Assembly: GCF_000284415.1 (NCBI RefSeq)
Contig: NC_017059.1
Span: forward strand, 1,919,388-1,944,508
Length of the DNA: 25,121 bases
Direction of reading: 5' to 3'
Source of the DNA: Pararhodospirillum photometricum DSM 122
GTDB taxonomy: Bacteria; Pseudomonadota; Alphaproteobacteria; Rhodospirillales; Rhodospirillaceae
Below the pieces are notes generated by a model that saw only the letters and a program-made list of their open reading frames with translations, was not told the DNA's origin and searched no databases. Each line of letters opens with the position of its first letter. Positions within the stretch are counted from its first letter, which is position 1. This document shows, piece after piece, positions 1 through 7,168 of the stretch. A program made the position numbers and the translations under genes.

Positions 1-266
1 CCCATCAGATATTGACTGTCACGCTCCAGCCGGTCGAGTGTTTCGCGAACCTGAGCCGCATAACGCTCTCCATTCGGCAAAAGCCGGACGCGATTGCCGA
101 CTCGCTCGAACAGCGTGACGCCGAGGAACGCTTCCAGCCGACCGATCTGCCGACTGATCGCGCCTTCGGTCAGGGCCAGTTCGTCGGCCGCGCGCGCGAA
201 GCTGCCATGACGCGCCGACGCCTCGAAGGCCATAAGCGCGGAATTGCTGGGAATCTTGCGGCGCAT
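1..266 (-). CDS. LysR-family transcriptional regulator, N-terminal part (cut by window edge)
   Basis: This minus-strand frame has no stop before the window edge. It starts with ATG at 264-266, reading MRRKIPSNSALMAFEASARH, and continues through a classic LysR winged-helix motif at about residues 21-60 (GSFARAADELALTEGAISRQ, then IGRLEAFLGVTLFERVG). The start MRRKIPS followed by ALMAFEASARHGSF resembles the GcvA-like LysR group. Only about 88 residues are present, so the effector domain is missing from view. The gene is divergent from the 436-2175 operon, with 169 bp between them, so it is likely the local regulator of that operon. The effector is unknown. Confidence 0.85.
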   Translation of the reverse strand, partial: MRRKIPSNSALMAFEASARHGSFARAADELALTEGAISRQIGRLEAFLGVTLFERVGNRVRLLPNGERYAAQVRETLDRLERDSQYLM

Positions 267-319
267 GACGGTTCCTGACGGGACGGTTCGGCCTTCGATC
301 CGCCGCCACCTTGATATTA

Positions 320-388
320 GATCACTGAAGCATGATCCATTGTCGATATATAGGCAAACATTGGCGGTCTATCATGAGCAAATATCAA
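320..388 (+). promoter_or_regulatory. Divergent control region: candidate LysR operator and promoter
   Basis: The intergenic region is AT-rich compared with its neighbours. A perfect dyad GATCA-N8-TGATC sits at 320-337, the size and spacing expected for a LysR-type binding site. A possible sigma-70 promoter for the rightward operon is TTGGCG at 361-366, then 16 bp, then TATCAA at 383-388 (four of six matches in each box). Both are pattern calls without experimental support. Confidence 0.35.
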
Positions 389-435
389 CGATAGACAAGA
401 CCTGAAGCTCGGCGCTTCCGGTCAAAGGTGGTGCA

Positions 436-981
436 ATGATCTATACGGTGGAATGCAGCTTTGCCGACCCGGTCAGCGAAGCGGAATGGAACGACTTTTA
501 CAGCCTGGACAAGCTGCCAGCCCTCATTTCGGTGAGCGGCTTCCACACCTCGCAGCGTTTCAAGGCGCTGAGCGGTGGCTGCCCGGTCTATCTCGCCCTA
601 CACTCGATCGACGGCCTCAACATTCTGACGGGCGAGGAATACCGCAAGAAGGGCGGCGGCAATTTCGCACGCTGGCAACAGCACATCACCGACTGGCACC
701 GGAACCTCTATGGCGGGATCGACCGGGCACCGTGCATTGGTGAGGGCGAATATCTGGCGTTGAGCGCAACAGGCCCCGAACCTCTAATCGGGCTTGGTCT
801 CACCCCCTATGCGATGCAGGCGGTCGCTATGGAGAAGTTCCCGGAACACCGCTGGCTCGCTAAGGTGGAGCGCGGCAACGTGCCTGACATCGAGCATCTT
901 CCGGAAGGCGTCCATGTCTATGTGCAGATGACGGCGCAGTTGACAAGCGACGGTGACGCTGCTGCCGGGAAGGCACGGTAG
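436..981 (+). CDS. Hypothetical protein, dimeric alpha/beta-barrel-like (EthD/DUF4286-like)
   Basis: This 181-residue soluble protein has no signal peptide or membrane segment. The N-terminus (MIYTVECSF, then SEAEWNDFYSLDKLPALISV and GFHTSQRFKAL) has the pattern of small ferredoxin-like dimeric barrel proteins: a beta strand, then an EWNxFY-type helix, then a strand with GFxxxxRF. The second half may repeat the fold (LTPYAMQAVAMEK, then HVYVQMTA). Members of this fold act as small monooxygenases, degradation helpers or isomerases, but I do not recognise the exact family and assign no reaction. It is the first gene of a probable three-gene operon, with the tautomerase-like gene starting 6 bp after its stop. 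Confidence 0.75.
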   Translation: MIYTVECSFADPVSEAEWNDFYSLDKLPALISVSGFHTSQRFKALSGGCPVYLALHSIDGLNILTGEEYRKKGGGNFARWQQHITDWHRNLYGGIDRAPCIGEGEYLALSATGPEPLIGLGLTPYAMQAVAMEKFPEHRWLAKVERGNVPDIEHLPEGVHVYVQMTAQLTSDGDAAAGKAR

Positions 982-987
982 ATCCCG

Positions 988-1314
988 ATGCCGAATGTCA
1001 CGATCTATATTCCCGCGGACAGGATGCCGCCGGACGAAGCCCTTGCAGACCTCACGGAGCAATGCACAGAACTTTGCACCGGCGTTCTCCGGGCCGCATT
1101 GGCGAACGTGCATATTGTCTACGTCGCTGTCCGTCATGGCCGGGGGCACCCGGCCTTCGCGGAAATCCAATATCGCCTTGAGCCCTTTCGGACGCCGCCG
1201 GTCATGGAGCGGTTCATGGAGGGGTTGGACAACGCCTTAACGCGCAACGCTGGCCTCACCGCGCGCATTCGTTGCTTTGGCTATGAAGCGTCGAGCATTC
1301 ACGCGCGAAATTGA
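988..1314 (+). CDS. Tautomerase/MIF-superfamily-like protein
   Basis: The protein has 108 residues and begins Met-Pro (MPNVTIYIPADRMPPDEALA). In the tautomerase superfamily the proline exposed after Met removal is the catalytic base, and the short strand followed by a helix fits this fold. A second strand (ANVHIVYVAVRHG) and an HPAFAEIQY segment also look like the 4-oxalocrotonate tautomerase/CHMI family. The length is closer to the long members (MIF, CHMI) than to 60-residue 4-OT. Such enzymes act on keto-enol intermediates of aromatic breakdown. The substrate here is unknown. It lies 6 bp after the barrel-like gene and 21 bp before the metallo-hydrolase gene. Confidence 0.6.
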   Translation: MPNVTIYIPADRMPPDEALADLTEQCTELCTGVLRAALANVHIVYVAVRHGRGHPAFAEIQYRLEPFRTPPVMERFMEGLDNALTRNAGLTARIRCFGYEASSIHARN

Positions 1315-1335
1315 GCGGATGCCTGGAGAAAACCA

Positions 1336-2175
1336 ATGTCTAGTCTCGCCTTTCCCAGCCAACAAATCGGTGACTTCACCATCACCGCCGTCAGCGATGG
1401 CTATCTCCACGCCAGTTTCGATTTCCTCGCGAATATCGACCCGGCCGATGCCGCCCGTATGCAGGAGAATGCGGGGATGACGGATCATACCTCGATCCAT
1501 ATCAACTGCTACCTGGTGCGCAGCGGCGGTCGCACGATCCTGATCGACGCAGGAGCAGGCGGTTTCAAGCAGTGGGGCGGTCGATTAACCGCCAATCTGC
1601 TGCTCGCGGGCATCGATCCTTCGGAGATCGACGCGATCCTGTTGACGCATGCCCATCCCGATCATGTCGGGGGGCTGATGGACGCTTCAGGCGAAGCCGT
1701 CTTCCCGAACGCCGAGCTTGTCGCCCACCATCGGGAGGTCGAGTTCTGGCAGGATGACGGCAATCTGAGCCGCGCGCCCGAACGCGCCCGTGGCAACTTC
1801 CTCGTGGCGCGTCAGGCCTTCGACGGCTATGGCGACCGGCTGCGCACCTTCAATGCCGGTGAGGTGCTTCCCAGCATCACAGCAATGCCGCTTCCGGGGC
1901 ATACCGCCGGACACACCGGCTATCGGCTCGATTCAGGGGACAAGAGCCTGCTGGTCTGGGGCGACATCGTTCATTTCCCGCAAATCCAGGTTCCGCGCCC
2001 GGAGGTGTCGATCGCGTTCGATCAGGATGCGCACCTCGCCGCCGACAAGCGGTCGAGGCTTCTGGATTTGGTCGCTTCGGAGCGAATAAGGATCGCCGGG
2101 ATGCATCTTGGAGAGCTAGGTTTCGCGCGCATTGAGCGAAAAACGTCAGCTTACAGTGTCGTATATCAGGAATGA
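1336..2175 (+). CDS. MBL-fold metallo-hydrolase
   Basis: This 279-residue metallo-beta-lactamase-fold protein carries the metal-binding motif HAHPDH at residues 105-110. Further likely ligands are His189 (in PGHTAGH), Asp210 (in WGDIVHF) and His257 (in GMHLG), so the full dinuclear site appears intact. An N-terminal strand pair and INCYLVRSGGRTILIDAGAG precede the motif. The overall pattern resembles lactonase-like MBL hydrolases (AHL lactonase relatives), but the substrate cannot be read from sequence. There is no signal peptide, so it is cytoplasmic. An SD-like GGAG lies upstream of the ATG at 1336. It is the last gene of cassette 1, and the relaxase remnant starts just after its stop. Confidence 0.88.
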   Translation: MSSLAFPSQQIGDFTITAVSDGYLHASFDFLANIDPADAARMQENAGMTDHTSIHINCYLVRSGGRTILIDAGAGGFKQWGGRLTANLLLAGIDPSEIDAILLTHAHPDHVGGLMDASGEAVFPNAELVAHHREVEFWQDDGNLSRAPERARGNFLVARQAFDGYGDRLRTFNAGEVLPSITAMPLPGHTAGHTGYRLDSGDKSLLVWGDIVHFPQIQVPRPEVSIAFDQDAHLAADKRSRLLDLVASERIRIAGMHLGELGFARIERKTSAYSVVYQE

Positions 2176-2205
2176 GTGCGCGCCGCCGTCCGCCGGGGCC
2201 ATGGC

Positions 2206-2396
2206 AGCTTTGCAAGAACACGCGCGAACGTGCGGCTATCGAGCGGCAAATTCACGATCGTCGAAGAGTTCCAGAAGTTCACGCTTGTCCCGTGGAGGCC
2301 GGTCATCGACCGTCAGCCGGGCGCGAGGCCGCGGGCATCATGCAGGGCGTATCGGTGTCGTGGCATATGGGGCGGCAGCGGGGATTGGGCATTTAA
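2206..2396 (+). pseudogene. 3' remnant of DUF3363-type (VirD2-like) relaxase, frameshifted
   Basis: Frame 1 reads HGSFARTRANVRLSSGKF, then TIVEEFQKFTLVPWRPVIDR, through about 2315. Frame 3 then continues as GREAAGIMQGVSVSWHMGRQ and RGLGI, ending in TAA at 2394-2396. Joined, this matches the C-terminal pattern I know from DUF3363 relaxases of Trb-type ICEs (SGRFAMIDD, LVPWRPVLE, G-x-x-x-x-G-I, W-x-x-GRxRGLG-stop). The frame shift sits near 2315-2323 and is consistent with loss of one base in CAGCCGGGCGCGAG. The catalytic N-terminal part is absent. The remnant sits between the MBL gene and a LysR gene ending 3 bp away, so it probably marks where cargo entered the relaxase gene. It is too short to be functional. 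Confidence 0.7.
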
Positions 2397-2398
2397 GC

Positions 2399-3310
2399 TT
2401 ATGCCTTCGAACCGACCGCCATATGCTCGGCGAGGAAATCGACGAACGCACGGATACGTGCAGCAAGATGCTCATGGCCGACATAGACAGCGCTAACGGG
2501 CTCGATGTCGCCGGGATTGAAGTCCTCAAGCACCGTCACTAGCGAACCCGCCTCGATATCCGGCTCGATATGATATCGGGCCAACCGGGCCAGCCCCATG
2601 CCTGCGAGAGCAAGCCTTCGGACGGTTTCGCCATTGTTGACCCGCATCCGCCCGCGAAGCGGGGCGTAGATCATTGTATCGTCTTCACGTTGGCGGAACG
2701 GCCATTCGTGCATCGAGCGCCGGAAGTTGAAGCCGATACACTGATGCTGGGCGATGTCGGCCGGCGTTCGCAGTGGCGGAGCGCTTTCCAGATAAGACGG
2801 AGCGGCGACGACGGCATAACGGCTTTCCAATAGCTTTCGGGCTTTGAGACCGGAATCTTGTAGCGGGCCGACGCGGATCGCCACATCGGTGCGGTTCTCG
2901 ATCAGATCGACCATGCCGTCATCGAGCGAAAGGTCGATTTCGATCTCCGGGAAGCGGGCGAGGAAAGCTGGCAGGAGCGGTGTTATCGCGCAGTGCGCAA
3001 TCGGCACTGAGGCGTTGACCCTAAGCAGGCCGCGCGGTGTGGAGCACGATCCCGAGGTGATGCTGCGCTCCGTATCGTCAATCTCGGCCAGCACATTGCG
3101 GGCGCGCCGCAGGTAGATCTCGCCTTCCTGGGTCAAACTGAGCGAGCGGGTTGAACGGATTAGCAGGTTCGTCCCAAGTCGGGCTTCAATGCGGCCAACG
3201 ACTTTGCTGACAGCCGAGGGCGACAGGCCGAGCGCTCGACTTGCGCCGGCAAAGCTGCCGCGATCCACGGCCTCGACGAACACCTCCATCTCTCCGGCGC
3301 GGTTGTTCAT
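2399..3310 (-). CDS. LysR-family transcriptional regulator
   Basis: The protein has 303 residues, the usual LysR length. The N-terminal winged HTH is clear at about residues 5-65 (FVEAVDRGSFAGASRALGL, then SPSAVSKVVGRIEARLG and an LLIRSTRSLSLT wing). It is followed by a periplasmic-binding-protein-like effector domain starting near RGLLRVNASVPI. The motif set resembles the AaeR/CrgA/DsdC-type group that often controls adjacent oxidoreductase and efflux genes. It is transcribed divergently from the LLM-oxidoreductase/MFS pair across 91 bp, so it is the likely regulator of that pair. Its stop is only 3 bp from the relaxase remnant. Confidence 0.93.
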   Translation of the reverse strand: MNNRAGEMEVFVEAVDRGSFAGASRALGLSPSAVSKVVGRIEARLGTNLLIRSTRSLSLTQEGEIYLRRARNVLAEIDDTERSITSGSCSTPRGLLRVNASVPIAHCAITPLLPAFLARFPEIEIDLSLDDGMVDLIENRTDVAIRVGPLQDSGLKARKLLESRYAVVAAPSYLESAPPLRTPADIAQHQCIGFNFRRSMHEWPFRQREDDTMIYAPLRGRMRVNNGETVRRLALAGMGLARLARYHIEPDIEAGSLVTVLEDFNPGDIEPVSAVYVGHEHLAARIRAFVDFLAEHMAVGSKA

Positions 3311-3333
3311 GTCCGTTCATCCTTACTCGAGAA

Positions 3334-3375
3334 TTGATTTCACTAGTGACGTTCCATAATAGCGGATTATCGAGT
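3334..3375 (+). promoter_or_regulatory. Candidate promoter with palindromic operator between lysR and the LLM gene
   Basis: TTGATT at 3334-3339 could be a -35 box, with CATAAT at 3355-3360 (15 bp spacer) or TAATAG at 3357-3362 (17 bp spacer) as the -10. The 8-bp palindrome CACTAGTG (3341-3348) lies in the spacer, where a repressor or LysR protein could bind. Wider arms ACTCGA (3325-3330) and TCGAGT (3370-3375) flank it. Weak by itself, but it is well placed in a divergent 91-bp region. Confidence 0.35.
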
Positions 3376-3401
3376 GAATCGCGAGCAGTTATGGTGCGGG
3401 A

Positions 3402-4460
3402 ATGGATACGCACTCCCGCTCTGCAACCGCACTCGATCTGATTAATCGTCCCGGCCAACTGACGCTGGGCATCGAACTGCCGCTCGATAACGATTGGTCG
3501 CCGGAAGGCGAAGCGCGCCGCGTCGCGGACGGACGTCCGCACGGCGTGCCTGATCTCTCCCGTTACCCGGAGTTGGTCCGGCAGATCGACGCCTCAGGAT
3601 TTGCCGCCATCTGGATGCGCGACGTTCCGGTGTTCGATCCGCGGAACTTCGGCGACGCGGGTTCCATCTACGATCCCTTCGTCAATCTCGGCTTCCTCGC
3701 CGGGATCACGAAGCATGTCGCGCTCGGCACGGCAGGCATCGTCCTGCCGCTTCGCCATCCCATGATGGTGGCGAAGGCGGCCGCGTCGGTCGATCGCCTG
3801 TCGTGCGGCAGGCTGATCCTAGGCCTCGCCTCAGGCGACCGTCCGGTGGAGTATCCGCTGCTCGGTCTCGACTTCGAGGGACGTGGCGAGACCTTTCGCC
3901 AGAGCCTCGCCTATATGCGCGACGCCTGGAAGGACGGCGGCTTGCCTCTTGGCGACGGACGCAAAGCCGCCGAACTCGACCTGCTGCCCAAGCCCAGCCA
4001 GCAAACCATTCCGACGATCATCGCCGGCAACGGCCAGCAATCCGACGAGTGGATCGCGTCCAATATGGATGGACGTTTTGTCTATCCGGGCGGCGTGGAT
4101 CGAACGGCCGGGCAGGCCGCAGATTTCCGGCGGCTTCGGCACGCGGCTGACCTCGATCGTGGCGTATTCATCAGCGCCTTCCATCTGGATCTTGCCGATG
4201 ATCCCGGCGAGTTGCCGACACCCCGCAGGTTCGGCGCGCGCATCGGCCGAAAGCCCCTCGTCGACCACCTTGAACAGCTTCGCGGTGCGGGCGTCGATCA
4301 TCTGGCCGTGCTGCTGCGACCCTCCCGCCGGCCACTGCCGGAAGTGATCGACGAGCTTGCCCGAGAGGTTCTTTCCGACCTCGCCCATGGCGCGCTCCCC
4401 GCACCGTCACTCGAAAACACGACACCGGAGCGCGATGCGGCCGGCCCGAAAGGAACCTGA
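3402..4460 (+). CDS. LLM-class flavin-dependent oxidoreductase (TIGR03571/BA3436-like)
   Basis: This 352-residue luciferase-like monooxygenase carries family features: GQLTLGIELPL at the start, SGFAAIWMRDVPVFDP, then IYDPFVNLGFLAGITKHVAL, then GTAGIVLPLRHPMMVAKAAA and LSCGRLILGLASGDRPVEYP. This set matches the LLM subgroup TIGR03571 (BA3436 family) as I remember it. These enzymes use reduced flavin to oxidise small organic substrates; the substrate of this subgroup is not established. No signal peptide is present. The last about 30 residues are variable and the stop is next to the MFS start, so the two genes are probably cotranscribed. ATG at 3402 is preceded only by a weak ribosome-binding site, and a later start is possible. 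Confidence 0.88.
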   Translation: MDTHSRSATALDLINRPGQLTLGIELPLDNDWSPEGEARRVADGRPHGVPDLSRYPELVRQIDASGFAAIWMRDVPVFDPRNFGDAGSIYDPFVNLGFLAGITKHVALGTAGIVLPLRHPMMVAKAAASVDRLSCGRLILGLASGDRPVEYPLLGLDFEGRGETFRQSLAYMRDAWKDGGLPLGDGRKAAELDLLPKPSQQTIPTIIAGNGQQSDEWIASNMDGRFVYPGGVDRTAGQAADFRRLRHAADLDRGVFISAFHLDLADDPGELPTPRRFGARIGRKPLVDHLEQLRGAGVDHLAVLLRPSRRPLPEVIDELAREVLSDLAHGALPAPSLENTTPERDAAGPKGT

Positions 4461-4461
4461 C

Positions 4462-5679
4462 TTGAGCACGAACAGACTGCCCGCCCTGTTGGCGATGATG
4501 GTCGGTGGATTCGCCATCGGCACCACCGAATATGCGAGTGTAGGCGTCCTGCCACAGATCGCTGATGATTTCGGGATCAATCTGGCGCGGGCCGGGCTGG
4601 TGGTCAGCGGCTATGCGCTCGGCGTTAGCTTCGGTTCGCCGATCCTCGCGGCGCTGACCGGAAGCCTGTCGAGAAAAACGCTCATGCTGGCGGTGATGGC
4701 GCTGTTCGTCGTCGCCAATGCGGCAGCGGCGTTGAGCAAGAGTTACGAGGTTCTCATCATCGCGCGTGTCCTTTCAGCCCTGCCGCACGGCATCTTCTTC
4801 GGAGTTGGGGCAGCAATCGCCGCGAGCTTCGTTTCGGAGGAGCGGAGGGCCTCGGCGGTCGCAATGGTGTTCGCAGGTCTGTCGATCGCGGTCGCGGCCG
4901 GCGTGCCGCTAGCAACCGTCATCGGCCAACGCCTGGGCTGGCCGATGTCCTATTGGTTTGTCGCGGTGGTCGGCATTGTGTCGCTTGTTGCCCTGGCAGC
5001 GACCCTCCCTCGCAAGATAGACATCGCGCCGGCAGGAAGCCTCATCGACCAGATCAAGGTGCTGGGCAGTGGGCGGCTGCTGATCGCGTTTGGCATGAAC
5101 TTCTGCGCCTGGGGCGGCACGTTCGTCGCCTTCGCCTATCTCCCCAGCATCCTCGCGGACATCACGGGCTTCAGCCCGAATGGCGTGGCCTGGATGCTGG
5201 CGCTCTACGGGGTGTCGGTGATCGCCGGCAACTTTCTCGGCGGGCGAGTATCCGACAAGGCATTGGTGCCGACGCTGGCGCTGATGCTTGGCGCGCAGGC
5301 GGCGGTTCTTCTCATTTTCACCTTCACGGCTCCGTCCATGATCGGTTCGATCCTCACGCTCGGCCTGCTCGGCGCACTCATGTTCTGCAATATTCCGGGC
5401 TTGGCGCTCTATGTCGTGCAGCTCGCCACGCGCTATCGACCCGGAAATGTAGACATCGCCTCCACCATCAACGTATCGGCCGCGAATGCCGGGATCGCGC
5501 TCGGAGCCCTCATCGGTGGAACAGTGGCCGATTCCAGCCTGGGGCTAGGCGCGACGCCGTGGGTCGGCGCCATCATGGTAAGCGTCGGCCTGCTGCTGAC
5601 CTTGTGGAGTGGCTATCTCGACAAGCGCGAAGCGCACCGCAGTCGAAGTGAGGCTAGGCCAGCGGCGAACGGGGCTTAA
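4462..5679 (+). CDS. MFS transporter (sugar-efflux/drug-efflux-like)
   Basis: About 405 residues with repeated hydrophobic helices typical of 12-TM major facilitator proteins. TM1 reads LLAMMVGGFAIGTTEYASVG, and the TTEY/PQIADDFGI pattern resembles the AraJ/YdhP-type efflux group. A GSLSRKTLML loop follows TM2, matching the MFS motif A position. I chose TTG at 4462, one base after the upstream stop, because GAAAGGA sits at a good distance before it. ATG at 4435 and ATG at 4357 in the same frame are alternatives that overlap the LLM gene. The gene would export a substrate or product of the adjacent oxidoreductase, but this is inferred from context only. Confidence 0.88.
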   Translation: MSTNRLPALLAMMVGGFAIGTTEYASVGVLPQIADDFGINLARAGLVVSGYALGVSFGSPILAALTGSLSRKTLMLAVMALFVVANAAAALSKSYEVLIIARVLSALPHGIFFGVGAAIAASFVSEERRASAVAMVFAGLSIAVAAGVPLATVIGQRLGWPMSYWFVAVVGIVSLVALAATLPRKIDIAPAGSLIDQIKVLGSGRLLIAFGMNFCAWGGTFVAFAYLPSILADITGFSPNGVAWMLALYGVSVIAGNFLGGRVSDKALVPTLALMLGAQAAVLLIFTFTAPSMIGSILTLGLLGALMFCNIPGLALYVVQLATRYRPGNVDIASTINVSAANAGIALGALIGGTVADSSLGLGATPWVGAIMVSVGLLLTLWSGYLDKREAHRSRSEARPAANGA

Positions 5680-5689
5680 GCCGATGCCT

Positions 5690-5707
5690 AGCAGGCAGGT
5701 TCCTGCT
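5690..5707. terminator. Possible weak hairpin after the MFS gene
   Basis: AGCAGG (5690-5695) and CCTGCT (5702-5707) form a 6-bp stem with a 6-nt loop, 11 bp after the MFS stop codon. No T-run follows, so this is a hairpin rather than a convincing intrinsic terminator. It lies in the 102-bp gap between the cargo and the ICE backbone LysR gene. Confidence 0.25.
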
Positions 5708-5781
5708 CAGATTGACGAGGGACGACCTCCGCGCGATGCGGCGTTACTCTGCGCACGCCAGCGACAAGAGGCCGTCTAGTT

Positions 5782-6759
5782 ATGCGGCGGCTTTCCTCAC
5801 TCAAAGTCGATGACGAAAGGAAGCTGCGGTTGATTGAGGCGCGCTCGCCTCTGGGTTCGCGGATTCCGTTGGCGTCATTGATGCAGATGCTGGCCGTGGC
5901 GGAGCACCTAAACTTTCGTCACGCCGCTAATGCTCTCGGCGTAAGCCAGTCCAGCATCAGCACCCGTATCAAGCTGCTGGAGCAGAATCTTGGCATCCTG
6001 CTGTTCGAACGACTGCCACGCGGCGTGCGGCTGACTGAGGCCGGCCGGCATTTCGTCGATCAGGTGGCGGTCGGCATCGATCACCTCGACCACGCGGTAA
6101 AGACCGCTGGCTTGCTCGCGCGCGGCGAACAGGGGCATCTCCGCATCAGCGCATATGCCCTGATCTCCAACGGCTTCCTCGCCGGCCTCCTGAACCGCTA
6201 TCGCGAGCAACATCCTGACGTCGATATCGAGATAGCGGAGTGTCGGGTCGGTGACGCGGTGAAACAGGTGCGTGACGGACATCTGGATGTCGCCTTCGTG
6301 CTGGGCACGCCGGATATTCCGGATTGTCATTCCAGACCAATATGGACCGAACAACTTATGATCGCCTTGCCGGCGTCCCATCCACTTGCCGATTGCGATG
6401 GCGTCACTTGGGGCGACCTTTCGGCCGAGACCTTTCTGATCCGACACAGTGGGACCGGCCCACAGCTCCATGACCTTGTTCTGCTGCGGCTTGCCGAACG
6501 TTGGCCACGACCGTCTGTCCAGCGTTTCGACGTGGATCGGCTGACGCTGATATCGATGGTCGAGCAGGGCTACGGCGTGACCTTAGCTACAAAGGCAACT
6601 TCGCAAATCCGGTTTCCGGGCGTGGTGTTTCTGCCCGTCCTTGACGAGCCGGGACCCGTCGTCTTCTCCGCTGTGTGGTCTCCAAACAACCGCGCGCCCG
6701 CACTCCGTCACTTCCTTGACCTCGCCAAGAAAGCCGGTCGCTCAACCTCGCCCGTCTGA
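5782..6759 (+). CDS. LysR-family transcriptional regulator (ICE backbone type)
   Basis: 325 residues. The HTH is at about residues 37-85 (LNFRHAANALGVSQSSISTR, IKLLEQNLGILLFERLPRGV) and is preceded by an unusual 30-residue leader (RIPLASLMQMLAVAEH), which I remember from LysR proteins located just before traG in Trb-type ICEs. The effector domain includes VDIEIAE, DVAFVLGTPDIPDCHSRPIW and FSAVWSPNNR. This makes it more likely an ICE regulator than a cargo regulator. AAGAGG about 10 bp before the ATG could serve as ribosome-binding site. The 3' end overlaps the convergent XRE gene by 18 bp. Confidence 0.9.
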   Translation: MRRLSSLKVDDERKLRLIEARSPLGSRIPLASLMQMLAVAEHLNFRHAANALGVSQSSISTRIKLLEQNLGILLFERLPRGVRLTEAGRHFVDQVAVGIDHLDHAVKTAGLLARGEQGHLRISAYALISNGFLAGLLNRYREQHPDVDIEIAECRVGDAVKQVRDGHLDVAFVLGTPDIPDCHSRPIWTEQLMIALPASHPLADCDGVTWGDLSAETFLIRHSGTGPQLHDLVLLRLAERWPRPSVQRFDVDRLTLISMVEQGYGVTLATKATSQIRFPGVVFLPVLDEPGPVVFSAVWSPNNRAPALRHFLDLAKKAGRSTSPV

Positions 6760-6963
6760 TGCCTTCAGCAAATCTCCTGGCTCCACACTTAAGGCTTCGG
6801 CGATCTGGCCGAGAACGGTGACGCTGGCCGACACATCGGCGCGCTCTATCGCCCCGACATAACGGGCGCTCAGGCCCGAACGATCCGCCAAGTCCTCCTG
6901 CGTCAGTTGCTTGTCATGACGTATCCGACGCAGATTGATCGCCATGACCTCCTTGAGATCCAT
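6742..6963 (-). CDS. Small XRE-family HTH repressor
   Basis: 73 residues, almost entirely one helix-turn-helix domain: INLRRIRHDKQLTQEDLADR, then SGLSARYVGAIERADVSASV and TVLGQIAEALSVEPGDLL. This is the compact size of phage Cro/C-protein-like regulators. The start is ATG at 6961-6963. A second ATG (residue 7, MAINLRR) directly follows a perfect AAGGAGGT, so initiation there would remove six residues. The gene is convergent with the preceding LysR and divergent from the DUF2285 gene. Two near-identical palindromes 22 bp upstream of its start suggest autoregulation. It probably switches the transfer operon, as such regulators do in other ICEs. Confidence 0.9.
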   Translation of the reverse strand: MDLKEVMAINLRRIRHDKQLTQEDLADRSGLSARYVGAIERADVSASVTVLGQIAEALSVEPGDLLKASDGRG

Positions 6964-6984
6964 GACGGGAGCGGAGCCTGAATA

Positions 6985-7013
6985 GGAATGATCATTCCAG
7001 GAACGATAGTTCC
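6985..7013. promoter_or_regulatory. Tandem palindromic operators upstream of the XRE gene
   Basis: GGAATGATCATTCC (6985-6998) is a perfect 14-bp palindrome. One base later, GGAACGATAGTTCC (7000-7013) repeats the same layout with GGAAC/GTTCC arms. Together they give the consensus GGAAyGATmrTTCC, 15 bp centre to centre. Paired dyads of this kind next to a small XRE gene are the classic picture of cooperative autoregulation, as with C proteins of restriction systems. They lie between the XRE gene (minus) and the DUF2285 gene (plus), so binding could affect both directions. Confidence 0.65.
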
Positions 7014-7168
7014 GATTCGTCGAGTGATGTGATATTCATGGGGTCGCTTCGAGTATTGGTGACGAGGAAATGCTGACGCAACTGTATCGCCAGACACCAC
7101 GCCTCTCCTACGGAAGCAAAAGTGAGGTAATCATCAGCCCGAGCCGCGGTGCCGGAAGGAGGCCGCAA

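Noticed and set aside
1..2400. Left attachment site (direct repeat of the tRNA-Ser 3' end)
   Set aside because: No copy of the tRNA 3' sequence was found by eye; the element's left end is probably beyond the window.
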